This document shows, in pieces, positions 45,906-56,034 of a stretch of DNA of 64,000 nt. Made by a program: the position numbers and the translations under genes. Numbering within the stretch: position 1 is the stretch's first letter; the number at the start of each line of letters is the position of its first letter. The DNA comes from Blasia pusilla (Eukaryota; Marchantiophyta; Marchantiopsida; Blasiales), in the NCBI GenBank assembly GCA_050084515.1, contig CM114274.1, forward strand, positions 2,418,001 through 2,482,000. The letters are read 5' to 3'. The notes below the pieces were generated by a model. The model saw only the letters and a list, made by a program, of their open reading frames with translations, searched no databases and had not been told where the DNA came from.

Positions 45906-47640
45906 AATTGAATGAGTGAAAGAGCTTCAATGGAGGAGCTCATTAGTCTCTCGTTGAGGTGAAGATTGGGGATATGTTCCGTATTCAATGGCTCATGGGA
46001 GTGCTCACCAGGGCAAGAGCCGTGCGAGTTCGTTGTTTTTCAATGTTGATTTTTCGTACGGGAGAGTGGCATGCGGAAGCGCTGCCAAAATTTGGTTAGA
46101 AATTAAGTATGGGGGCAGGTTGCCATGTGCCAATGCTCTTGAGAGTACCTTGTAGCTTTCTGGTTTTGATTTTATAGGTTTAAAATTTTTGTTGGGAGAA
46201 ATCAGCGCGCAATCGCTGCCGAATTTCTTGTAGGATAGCAGATTGAAGGGCTTTACAACAATTTGCGTCAGTTTTTATTGGAATATTCAATTGAAAAACA
46301 AATTTACCATGACGTAGATTGTGAAGCTATACACACTATGCAATAGACAGTGCGCATTTTGGAGTTGCAAGCAAAAAGTTATGACCCATTTTGCAAATTG
46401 CCAATTTTTAGGGTAACATGGTCAAACCCTAAACTAGTTCCCGCCGTGGGCGATGCTGTCACCATCGCCGTCACCATCTGCAACATCTCCATTGCTTCTT
46501 GTGGTTCCGCTGCAGCCATTTTTCAAGACTGTGTCTGGCCTCCGAGACCGTTTAAGGCTAGATAGGACCACGGTTGCCGTACTTGGTGAGTCCGTATGAG
46601 TCGTTGCCACTTGTTAAATCACAACTCCGACAAGGTGACCTTTCTGGATTTATAGGATCACAATTTATTTTTGACTTTGCTATGTTGTGATTGGTAGCCG
46701 CTCAACGACGATCAAGTACCGTGCCGTGACGCCCTTAGCCACAATGCGCCGCTGATTGCGGCGCCATGCCGCTCATGGCCGCACCGCACCGTCTCGATCG
46801 CGGAGCCGCTCCACCGCTAGGGAGAAAATTATGTTTTGTTGATTGAGGAGGATATACCAATGAGTTCCGTACCCCATTCTCGAGTGCCGTGCCGTTTGTA
46901 GCCATTCCATGCCTCAAGTGCCACACCGTACTATTGGACCCGCACGGCACATCGAGGAAAGTCAAGCATCGTCAATACCAGGGGAGTACGACCTGGTGAT
47001 TGGAGGAGTTTGTCTTCACGACCAAGTTTGCAAGCTGAGGAGCGATCAACATTTATTCAGGTTACCCATTCTGGTCTTTTGCCCTACACGTGGTAGGGAA
47101 TTACGGGTATTGGGCAATTATTTGGGATATTGGGTTTCGTGCAGATGTTGAGAGCATCGTTGATATATGGGTTTAGGGGACATAGACATGTGTGGGATGT
47201 CTAGAGTTGAGGGTATGTCATGTCGATGAGATGATAAGAGAGTAGCCAATTTGCGGCACCACGCCGCTTGTTTCCGCACAACACACGTCTAAGTGACAAC
47301 GTGTAGATTGAGTGCCGCATGTTTAGTTTGAGTGATTGAGTGATTACTCACGAGATTGAGAGTGATGGTATGAGAGGGGCACGAGGGTCATCACGACATT
47401 CTTATGAGACTTTGAGAGGCAAGGTGGTGGACCTGAGAGTAGCTCTAGAGGTTTTACGCGGAATGGCGCAAGGTTTCGAAGGTCTCCACATGAGAGACCA
47501 CCTCAATCTCCTTCAATGTCGTCTTCTGATGAGGGGGAGGATATAGAGGAGTGTGTTAGTGATTCGCAGCACATATTGAGCCGTCCTACCAGTTGGGCGT
47601 ACGAGATGGACGACTGGGGTAGAGGACCGCGTAGGTATTT
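45906..47640 (+). other. Leader region of Gypsy element 2
   Basis: No gene. The part at about 46750-47130 weakly resembles the element 1 leader (GTTACCCATTC followed by an ATTGGGTAT-like word). A CpG-rich stretch (46730-46830) repeats GCCGC words. Coding sequence resumes at the gag. Confidence 0.4.
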
Positions 47641-48700
47641 GGGTGCTATAGGCACTATAGAGTTACACGACTTCATTTCCAAGTTTAGGAGTTAGTGTGA
47701 CTCACAGCGGGCTAGGAACTCCAGAGAGTTCAACCCGTTTACAATATGGAATGGAATGTTCTAGCATTTATAGGGGGTGACCATGCTTGGACGATTATCA
47801 TGAGTTCTCCCAGCGATATGTCCAGTAGATTGAGGCATGACAACTCTACTATGACCCACATTAGGTGTCATGGACTGAGCAATTTCCTGATAAGGAGGAG
47901 GAGTCAGAAGAGGCTTCTTCCTCTTCCACCAATGATGTTTTAGGAGGGGTGACTCGCACTGGAGCAGTTGCACCGTCCAGTCGGGTTCGTCCCAAGTTCA
48001 GCCCCGTGGTTGAGTTCTTTGTTGAGTTGAGGACGAGCTACCAAGGGGTACGGACTGAGAAGTTACGGAGGATCCACAACTTCCAGAGGCGCCCGGGTGA
48101 GAGTTGCGTGAGGCCTACACTTGCTTGCGTCGGTTGATTGATTAACGTCACTCAGAGGTGACAGAGTCCCAAGCTATCCAGCACGAGCACGGGAGGCCGT
48201 GCCATAGAGACATGTGCCTTCATATGTGGCTCAATAGTAGCCGCCTACAATTATTTGTTGGGCATGTGGTGGAGCCCATCTCCAGCGCGATTGCATCCGT
48301 TAGGATCATGGATGCATGCCTCAACATGGAGGAGGAGATGGTACTGCACTAGGAGCTTATCAGTATGACTATTTCCAGAGGTATGGTCACACACACGCCA
48401 GGCGTTTCAGCCTTCACCTTGAGTTACGTGTGGACCGAGGGCCAGAGAGGGCACTAGAGCGATTTGTCAGTCAGGGTGGGCCTACAGGTCGTGCACGAGG
48501 TGGTCCCATTGGGGACGAGGAGCTGGATTTGCCCAAGGGGATGGAGGAGGTAGAGTCCCACCACCTAGACACGTTGAGGGAGATGTCGAGCATGAGGCTA
48601 GGATGGCTGCTTAGATACAACAACTACAGTAGCCGATTTTTGCTATGGCATTGAGGTTACCCGATGCCGGAGCCGTGGCATCGACGTTTTATGGAGCATC
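47640..48700 (+). pseudogene. Gypsy element 2 gag, heavily decayed
   Basis: LHDFISKF, then FNPFTIWNGMF with TAG where element 1 has the Gln of FQHLEG. Further blocks are in changing frames. The zinc knuckle region reads YDYFQRYGHTHARRF (about 48360-48410), in which all three Cys of the element 1 knuckle are replaced by Tyr, Phe and Arg. It is non-functional. Confidence 0.7.
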
Positions 48701-48725
48701 CAGAGATATGGAGGATCCTTGATGG

Positions 48726-49705
48726 ATGTGCGCAAGTGTCCAACTAGAGGCAGCGGTTGTTGTTACACGCAAAGTTGCCGCAGAGTTGGATCCACAAAGA
48801 GGGGAAGCGAGGAAACAGACCAGGCTTCCTCAATCTTTCACATTGTTCGAGGCAATGAGGACCCCATCGATGGGTCCTGAACACAATTCTCGGAGAGTTG
48901 ATGTTGTTGGTGTGCAAGCACGGAGGGCAATGGGAGAAGTGAGTGCGATGACCCCTATTGCTGATGCTCGGGAGGAGCATGTGTCGAGTACGTTGTTGGG
49001 GGCGGCCACGATGGTGTACCGTGCTCCGCTATTTTTTTCTTCTGATGTTATGATGTTGGGAGGTACGCCCGCCAAGATTTTCCGGCTTGCCTCTATGCTA
49101 TGTGAGTGTGGAGATGGTGTTCTAGCATCACCTTCAGAGGTGATGGACCTGCCCTTGGAGTCGATACTGGGGCCATCCACCTCAGATTCATGGCTGGTTG
49201 CGGTTGCTAGGATGTCGGAGATGCCCGCTAGACCCGCCATAGAGCGTTTTGTGGTTACTCCAGGTGTTGTGTTGCTGGATAACCGGGTAGAGATCTTCCA
49301 GTTGGTGAGTCCAAGAGGTAGATTGTTTTATCTATAGTGTGTCTTGTTAGATTCAGGAGCGCAACCCTTGATGTTGGGGAAGGCGGCATTTACACGGTTG
49401 GGCCAGACGAGGGCCGATGTGGAGCGTTGTCCATTCCAGATACATACATCCTTGGGTGGAGCAAGTACCACACAGTTTATCACCCAATAGGAGGTTGTGG
49501 TGAGGATTCGCCCAGGACATCCTACATATGAGTCCATGGTGCCAGTCAAGGCGATCCTGACCGATGCAGAGTCCTACAACATCTTGGTTGGTGGAGTAGT
49601 GTTGTACCCGATGGGGATTTTCCTAGATTACTGGGAGGAGTCTGCATCCTACAGACCTAGATGGCAGTCCTCTGATGGAAAACTTTGTTCATTACCCGTT
49701 TGATT
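48726..49705 (+). pseudogene. Gypsy element 2 protease region
   Basis: A frame of 203 residues (48726-49337) corresponds to the spacer of element 1 (RAPLFFSS, PAKIFRLASMLCE, PARPAIERFVVTPGVVLLDN). After a TAG the active site LLDSGAQPLMLGKAAF (about 49345-49395) is intact, followed by HTSLGGAS and the C-terminal lobe YPMGIFLDYWEESASYRP to about 49700. It lies directly upstream of the methyltransferase, as in element 1. Confidence 0.8.
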
Positions 49706-50011
49706 CACGGGTGGAGTGATAGACCGACGGCCAGGGGAGATGGCAACTTTAGTAGCATTAGCAGTGCCATCACGTGGCCTTCTGATTTGATTGAGAGGCA
49801 TGTCCATGCAGAGGACACCCCGGCACCTAACACTTCTAGGCAGAGGAGTGTTATGGCAGTCACATCATTCTGTGGAGAAGAGATTCCGCTGTGGGGCTCG
49901 AGTGAGGAGCTCCAACGTTTAGCTGATGAGCACGTGAAGACGGCGTGGAGTGAGGTGTTTGCACTAGAGCGTGACGGGTGAGAGGAACCCGAGGTAGCCA
50001 GGAGAGCAACT

Positions 50012-50850
50012 ATGATCCCATTGGATACCACCTCGATTGTGTGGTGCATCCTAGAGGAGGGTATTCGCGTGTTGGATCTCTTTGGGGGGATCAGCACTGG
50101 TTTAGCTGATGTTTTGCAGGCAGAAGTGCGCGTGCAGCAGTACTTGTACGTTGAGGTTGGTGAGGTTGATGATGTTGCAAGGGGCGCTTCACTTCACCAT
50201 GTGGCACAGTTATGCCTCCGATTTCTTGCCTTGTTGTCTGCTTCTGCCGTCCACGAATACCAGAGTTCCCTACCAAGGGATATTTCATTGTTGGGGGTGC
50301 AGGACTTGGAGCGGATAGGGACCATAGATTTATTTGGTCATTTCTGGTTGGCCGTGTCATGCCAAATGGAGTGTTGGACGAGGTAGCAGGTTAGCTGACT
50401 CTCTATCCATGTTAGCTAACCCGCTACCTCCATGTTTTTTTGGAGATGATGCGGATCTTGCGACACTTATAAGAGCATCAGTCCCATTCTCCAGAATGTA
50501 TGTTGGTGGCGAGTGCACATCAAGTGTGCGCATGGATCGGCCCGGAAGTTTTGTTAGATGCGGAAAATATGGATTCACGAGCACATTGCCCATGTCTTTG
50601 GTGGACCAACTTGGTGCCACATGAGGTTTTTTGGAGGGCGCATGTGAGAGTGGAGCGCCCCTCCCATTTGTTGGTGGATTCTATTATGGATCCAGGTCGT
50701 CGATCACCGACACTACGACACAATGATCGACCTCCGTTGATTGTGGTCAACAAGATTGGCATGCCCTAGTCAAAATGCCGGCAATACCATCACTATTAGA
50801 GGCATCACAACGTCATGTCTTGAGTCAAGCGATGTACCTGAACTCCTTGA
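50012..50850 (+). pseudogene. Cytosine-C5 DNA methyltransferase domain in Gypsy element 2
   Basis: Motif I is better kept than in element 1: EEGIRVLDLFGGISTGLADV (about 50054-50113), in the same frame as the upstream linker. SLPRDISLLGVQDLERIGTI follows (about 50265-50324), then, after a frameshift, the motif IV region SGWPC (about 50340-50355) with the residues after Pro-Cys changed. Later blocks are VASAHQVCAWIGPEVLLDAE and WWTNLVPHEVFWRAHVRVE (50500-50665), RPPLIVVNKIG, then RHVLSQAMYLNSLTWI, the motif X counterpart. Motif VI and part of the segment before it are disrupted. It is inactive. The layout matches element 1. Confidence 0.8.
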
Positions 50851-50999
50851 CATGGATTTTCAGCTTAGGAGTAGCTGAGCAACGTCGTTTGAGTTTGCGA
50901 CAGAGTATAGTTGTTGCCCTGGTGAGCCTCATGCCTACCGAGATGGTCCAGGCAGTGGCTAGGGGGCGAGATCCAAGGAGATTGACACACCAGAGGTGA

Positions 51000-52610
51000 T
51001 CGGGAGAGACACTCTTGGACTTCTGGGGATGTTTTGCAGGTACAGTAGAAGATGTTAACCACAACATCGAGCGCGGTTCTCGATACTGCATGTGGAGGAG
51101 ATTAGAATTTGTAGTTTGGTGCAGGGGAGCAGCCAATTTCTACTGTCTAAGTCAAGGTTGCACCATAGCAACCACTGACACCCGCATCGGATAATTCTAT
51201 CGTAGTCAAGATGGAGACTTGGGAGGCAGATATGGGCCCTAAGTTGACAAGAGGAGAGCAACACTCGATATATCAATTCCTTAGGAGTTATAGGAGCTAT
51301 TTCGCATTTAGTATGCATGATTTGGGTACGCTGAAGGGTCCAAGGATCCGCATTGAGTTGTCGAGCGATACGCCAATCTTCCAATGACCCTACAAGTAAT
51401 GTGACATGGAGAGGGCTCTGATTCAGAGTAGGAGCCAGGACTTGCTTGGAGGAGGACTAGTGGAGATGTCGCATGGAGAGTATGCATCTGCCATTGTCAT
51501 GCCCGCCAAGAAGGATGTGCATGGCAACTGGACAGATAGGCGGATGTGTGGAGATTATAAACCTATCAATTGGCACACGAAGCTTGATAGGTATGCCACG
51601 CCCACCCCTAAGGAGATCTTTGATGCTATTGGGCATACAAAGGTCTTTGTTCATTAGATGTGCGAGCTGTATACCATCAGTTGCCTATCAGATTGGAGGA
51701 CACGTAGAAGATGGCATTTTGGGACATCGATCCTTATGAGAAGGATGCTTGTACCAATGGCGGTTCTTACCATTGGGGTTAAAGAACGCCCCGGTTGAGT
51801 TTCAGAGGATCGTAGATAGGATCTTGGCATGTTTAGATTTTGCTAGGTGTTATATTGATGACATTGTAATCTTTAGCGCCATGATTGAGGAGCATGAGTG
51901 ACATCTAGAGGAGGTGTTTGGACGATTGTAATAACATGGGCTGAAGCTACATCTAGGCAAGTGCAAGTTCTTCTACGACCAAATTGAGTACCTAGGTCAC
52001 ACGATATACCTAGGTGGCCTTGGTGTGCACTAGACAAAGGTAGAGGCTATTTCACGCATTCCATGCCCTACAGATATGAGTCGAGTTTGTGCATTCATGG
52101 GATTGATAAACTTCTATTGATGGTACGTCAAGGGTTTCAGTTTGATTGCAAAGTCGCCAACCTTGCTGACCCAGGTGCATCACGAGTGGCATTGGGGGAT
52201 GAGTAAGAGAGAGCATTTCAATTGGTCAAGGACAGATTGACGTCGGCGCCCATATTGAGGAGACCGATCAAGGGGCGTCCTTTCCAATTGCATACGGATT
52301 GGAGCATGTTAGGGCTTGGAGTCGTGCTCACCCAATATGACGATGAGGGTAGAGAGTTTGAAGTGGCTGACACTAGTTGCTCGAACAACGTTGCAGAGGC
52401 AAAGTATGATTTGTATGAGGGGCAGTGCTTGGTTGCACTGTGGGCTGTCCCTCATTTCACGTGTTATCTATTCGGCAATCCCTTGACCATTATTACTGAT
52501 CATCAGCTACTTAAGTGGTTGATGGAGTCCGACAAGCTAACAGGGAAGCTTGCAAGGTGGTGCATAGACTTGAGACGCTCAATGATGATGCATATGGTTT
52601 GAATCGTAAC
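51000..52610 (+). pseudogene. Gypsy element 2 reverse transcriptase and RNase H
   Basis: LGTLKGPRIRIELSSDTPIF (about 51326), SRSQDLLGGGLVEMSHGEYA, MCGDYKPINWHTKLDRYATP (to 51610), the catalytic CYIDDIVIFSA (51848-51880), then thumb blocks. RNase H is in one frame (52222-52602): RPFQLHTDWSMLGLGVVLTQ, EGQCLVALWAVPHF, IITDHQLLKWLMESDKLTG. Several stops and frameshifts occur upstream of RNase H. It is about 70 percent identical by eye to element 1 in RNase H, so the two copies are old relatives and not recent duplicates. Confidence 0.85.
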
Positions 52611-52899
52611 CCATGCTCGAGTTAGCGAGATAAAACTAGAGCTCGTTGGCATGGAGAGAGTGATGAGGAGTTGGTTCCAAGATAGCACGGGTCAACATAT
52701 TTGGGCTTCTTAGCTATGGAGAGCTAGATTGCTGAGACTTTGATGGCGAGGTTTGATGGTGATTCTTTAGATTCAGAGGCCCGTCAGGAGACGACAGTTG
52801 GCGGAGACATTCACGACGACAGAGTTGTCTTGGAGTTTATGGCTATTGGCAGCGTTGCAAGCATAGTGGATGCTAGGGAGCAAGATCGGATCCTACTGC

Positions 52900-53960
52900 A
52901 AGCGTGACGGTTCCGGTGGGAGGGGACACATGTCTTGCGAGTGTGGGAGGATGGTAGAGTACGTGTAGTGCCTCATCCTTCACAGAGAGCACGTTTGGTG
53001 CGTCATGCCCACGAGGAGTTGGGTCATTTTGGAGTGAAGCGGATATATAACTTGCTCTAGATATAATATTGATCGCGAGGCATGCAGACTGACATTTAGC
53101 AGTTTTTTGCCAAGTGCATGGTTTGTGATCAGGTCCGGGCATCGTTCAATTTCCCCGACTCCACAGTTGTATCCACTTCCAATCATGGATTTAGGTTATA
53201 GATGGAGTTTGGATTTTGCATGACCTTTACCTTTGACGAAGCGCCATAGTTGTTATGTGTTGGTGATGTTCGAGCACTTCTCAAAGTGGATAGAGTTGAT
53301 TGCATTGCCTGACAAAGCGAGTGAGGGAGTAGCATACGCCTTCCTAGATTGAGTGTTGAGTCATTACGATGCACCAGCTGAGGTGTTGACTGAGCGGAGC
53401 ATAGAGTTTCCCGGGGAGTTTCAGGCTTTATGTGATCAGGCGCTGGTCGACCACCATACCACTTCGCGAGATCATCCTGAGGCGGATGGACTAGTAGAGA
53501 GGGTTGTGCAGACGGTGAAGAGAGGGTTGCGCAAGTATGGCATGCAGAGAGGTCACCTAGGAGATTGGGACCTCTAGTTTATGTGGTTGGCGATGGGATA
53601 CAGATTCAGTAGGCAAACATTCTTGGCGTCTTTCTCACCGTTCTTGCTACTTAAGGGCCGAGAGCCAAATTTACCTTCGGCCATTTGTCAAGATGTTGGT
53701 GAGGTGTTAAACCTTGATGAACCTGATCTATGGATGTGAGCATATTCTCATAGGGCTGAGTTGTTTCGGAGAGTGATGTCCATGGCGTTTGAGAACTTGG
53801 CGATTGCGCAACATCAGGATACGTTGAGGTATGCGACTATTCGAGGAGGTGGTTATCGACCTACTATCCGGAGGTTTCATTAGATAGACTATGTCTACTT
53901 GCAGCAGATGTTACCCACGACGTTGGATGTGATTACAGGACGCACCATCTTGAGAGTGCG
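52900..53960 (+). pseudogene. Gypsy element 2 integrase
   Basis: The zinc domain is RLVRHAHEELGHFGVKR (about 52995-53040), then CMVCDQV. The core has SCYVLVMFEHFSKWIEL, LTERSIEFPGEFQAL (second Asp now Glu) and DGLVERVVQTVKRGLRKYGM (53353-53577). The C-terminal part is FRRVMSMAFENLAIAQHQDT and on to about 53960. Stops are mostly TAG or TGA at conserved Gln, Trp or Arg positions. It is inactive. Confidence 0.82.
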
Positions 53961-54250
53961 TGAGATTTTTCCATCTAGTCATCTCTTACTGGAGGGACGC
54001 GATGGTATGGTTTGGAAGGACCATGTGCGTAAGTGTGCGCCATATCATCTTCCTAACATTGACAGTACACTTGATCCGAGGTTAGCAGTGGTTCTTGTAG
54101 GCTTGCAACGTATGTTGTGTGGTTTCGCCCATGGTGCAGCCATTATGCTAGTCTATGATGAGTGTTTGAGAGGGTGGCATATGGCATGTCTGACGCCACC
54201 TCTCACTAGGGTTCCTCAAGGATGATAGATGTGTCCCAAATGTACATAGA
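53960..54250 (+). pseudogene. PHD finger of Gypsy element 2, zinc ligands partly lost
   Basis: LEGRDGMVWKDHVRKCAPYH and LPNIDSTLDPRLAVV lead into the finger: RMLC (first Cys now Arg), LVYDEC (Cys now Tyr), GWHMACLTPPLTRVPQG, then stops where Arg-Trp is expected, and MCPKC. The linker between the His-Cys and last Cys pair is complete here and in one frame, which confirms the PHD reading of element 1. Confidence 0.78.
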
Positions 54251-54431
54251 GTAGGTAGTTCTAGATTTTGACTTGTGTCTGTGACATGGATGACAAGAAG
54301 GTGACTAACGATGGGGCCACATGAGCACCCGTCTTTTTTGCTCTTAGCGTCCGAGAGATGTATGTCATGGTAGGTAGGGAGAGATGGCTATCTGGAGTTA
54401 GAGGGATCTAATCACTAGCTAGGGGAACGAT

Positions 54432-54557
54432 TGGAGATGTTTTGATACTTCTTGTTTCATTGTTTGGATGCCATGAGTTAGCATGGGATAGTGCGTGTTT
54501 GTGTGTATGTTTGGTGATAGCGATATATCTTGTGTAGTGATGTGTATGCACACGACA
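54432..54557 (+). repeat. Internal copy of the LTR terminal block
   Basis: A 126-bp block (TTGGAGATGTTTTGATACTT to GTATGCACACGACA) directly repeated at 55069-55195, where it forms the end of the 3' LTR. It lies between the PHD frame and the LTR start at 54560. Confidence 0.85.
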
Positions 54558-54559
54558 AC

Positions 54560-55195
54560 CGTCACGTCTTTTAGGATAGATTGGCAAGATCTAGTAGAGT
54601 GCCTTCAGAGATACTAGAGGACATCCTTAAGAGATCGAGGATGACATGCTGAGGCCATGGGTTACCTGAGAGAGTATGTTTTCCCTTTGTTTCGACTCAT
54701 TTGGAGCCATTTTGAGGAACTTACTACTTTGGGCAAGTTCCCATTTTTGGTATAGTTGACTTTACACTTTGGGAAGTGGCCCTTGAGCCCCTAGAGCAGG
54801 TCAAGAGCCAATGAGGTGACGTGCGAGCATAGGTTATCGAGGAGAGAGCTCGGGAGAGGGAAGGGGTATACCTCCAAGAGAGAGAGCTTGAGAACTCATT
54901 CTCTCTTTGTTGAACCTCTTGGCATGAGGCGGCGGAGCTATGTTCTTCCTTGCCTTGTGTGTGTAACCCAAGCCTCTCATTAGGAGAGTGGGTTTGGTTT
55001 GACATGACAGAGAGTGCACACCATGGAGAGCTTGGTGTGAGATGTTGATGTGAGATTTCATTGATTTATTGGAGATGTTTTGGTACTTCTCGTTTCGTTG
55101 TTTGGATCCTATGAGTTAGCATGGGATCGTGTGTGTTTGTGTGTATTTTCGGTGACAACAATGTATGTTGTGTAACGATGTGTATGCACACGACA
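54560..55195 (+). repeat. 3' LTR of Gypsy element 2
   Basis: 636 bases from CGTCACGTCTTTTAGG (first T of the usual TGTCAC now C) to GTATGCACACGACA. Its first 500 bases match the split 5' LTR, and the last 127 bases match the internal block before it and the right end of element 1. The stretch around 55060-55070 is continuous with the third LTR copy at 55660-56030, so the two parts form one LTR. Confidence 0.8.
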
Positions 55196-55552
55196 CATGA
55201 CTCAAATATTAAGTTCAGGTTCAACATTTTTTCGAGGTCCATTGGGCAATAAGAATGCAATGCGTATTATAATCATTTCATGTCCCTAGACTATCAAAGA
55301 AGTTTGTCCCAAGTCTTGAATGTATTTCCTATGTTGGGAAGCAAGAGAATATGTCTATATTTGATCACACTTATATATGTTGAGCTTGAGGGATGACCTT
55401 AGACCAAGACTCAGAAGACACAAGATTGGTTGATCCCAAACGAGGCTAATATGAATGTATTTGGGTGTAGATCAGTGAGAAGAGCATGACATGTTGAATG
55501 CAAGCTTCCACGACACATAAGACAGGAATTCAAGAAAATGGGTCCATGATAC

Positions 55553-55566
55553 ATGGTATCAAAGCT
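55553..55566 (+). other. Primer-binding-site-like sequence
   Basis: ATGGTATCAAAGCT resembles the initiator Met-tRNA primer site of many plant LTR retrotransposons (TGGTATCAGAGC), with one mismatch. No LTR end is recognisable right before it. It may be a remnant of another element. Confidence 0.3.
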
Positions 55567-55659
55567 GATCCTTAGTGAGCATAAACTCGAGGCATAGGTG
55601 GTGATTGCACCATTTGGAGAACACAAGATTGCAAATAAGGCTTGGATACTTGGGGAGGG

Positions 55660-56030
55660 ATGCAAGAGATGAGGAAAGGATTTGAACACATTGGAGGTGA
55701 CGTATGTACATACGTTTAAAGGGAGAGAGTTTAGGAGAGAGGGTATACCTTTAGGACACACAGTTTGGAGAATTTAAAAATAAATAAAAATTGAATCTCC
55801 TTCCTAGAAGGCGGAGTTATGGTGCTCCTTGCATTGTGAATAACCTAAGTCTTTCATTATAAGAGTGAATTTGGTCTGACATGAAGGAGAAACTATAAAG
55901 AATGTGTGAGATATGATTTCTAATTTTTTATTGGAGATCTTGTGGTTTCCATCGTTGACTGTGATTTCTAACCCGATGTGTTATGTGGATGATAATAGTG
56001 ATGCGTATGTGCATGGTGGTAACAACTTAA
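55660..56030 (+). repeat. Diverged third LTR copy of the Gypsy family
   Basis: Follows the order of the 3' LTR of element 2: GAGGTGACGT, GGGTATACCT, AAGGCGGAGTTATG, CTTTCATTATAAGAGTG, TTGGTCTGACATG, TTATTGGAGAT and an end near GATGCGTATGTGCATGG. It is more diverged than the other copies. The start is not clear (perhaps from 55196). It may be a solo LTR or the edge of another element. Confidence 0.65.
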
Positions 56031-56034
56031 AGGG

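Larger units (their letters stand above)
41045..55195 (+). mobile_element. Gypsy element 2 with DNA methyltransferase and PHD finger, interrupted
   Basis: A second copy of the element 1 family with the same domain order. The left end TGTCACCTCTTTTAGG (41045) follows CATG at 41041-41044. The right end GTATGCACACGACA stops at 55195 and is followed by CATG at 55196-55199, a 4-bp target duplication (a 4-bp match is only modest support). The 5' LTR is cut at about 41395 and resumes at about 45737. The 4.3 kb between is foreign or rearranged. Coding parts carry more damage than those of element 1, so this copy is probably older. The 3' end has the terminal LTR block twice (54432-54557 and 55069-55195). 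Confidence 0.75.
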
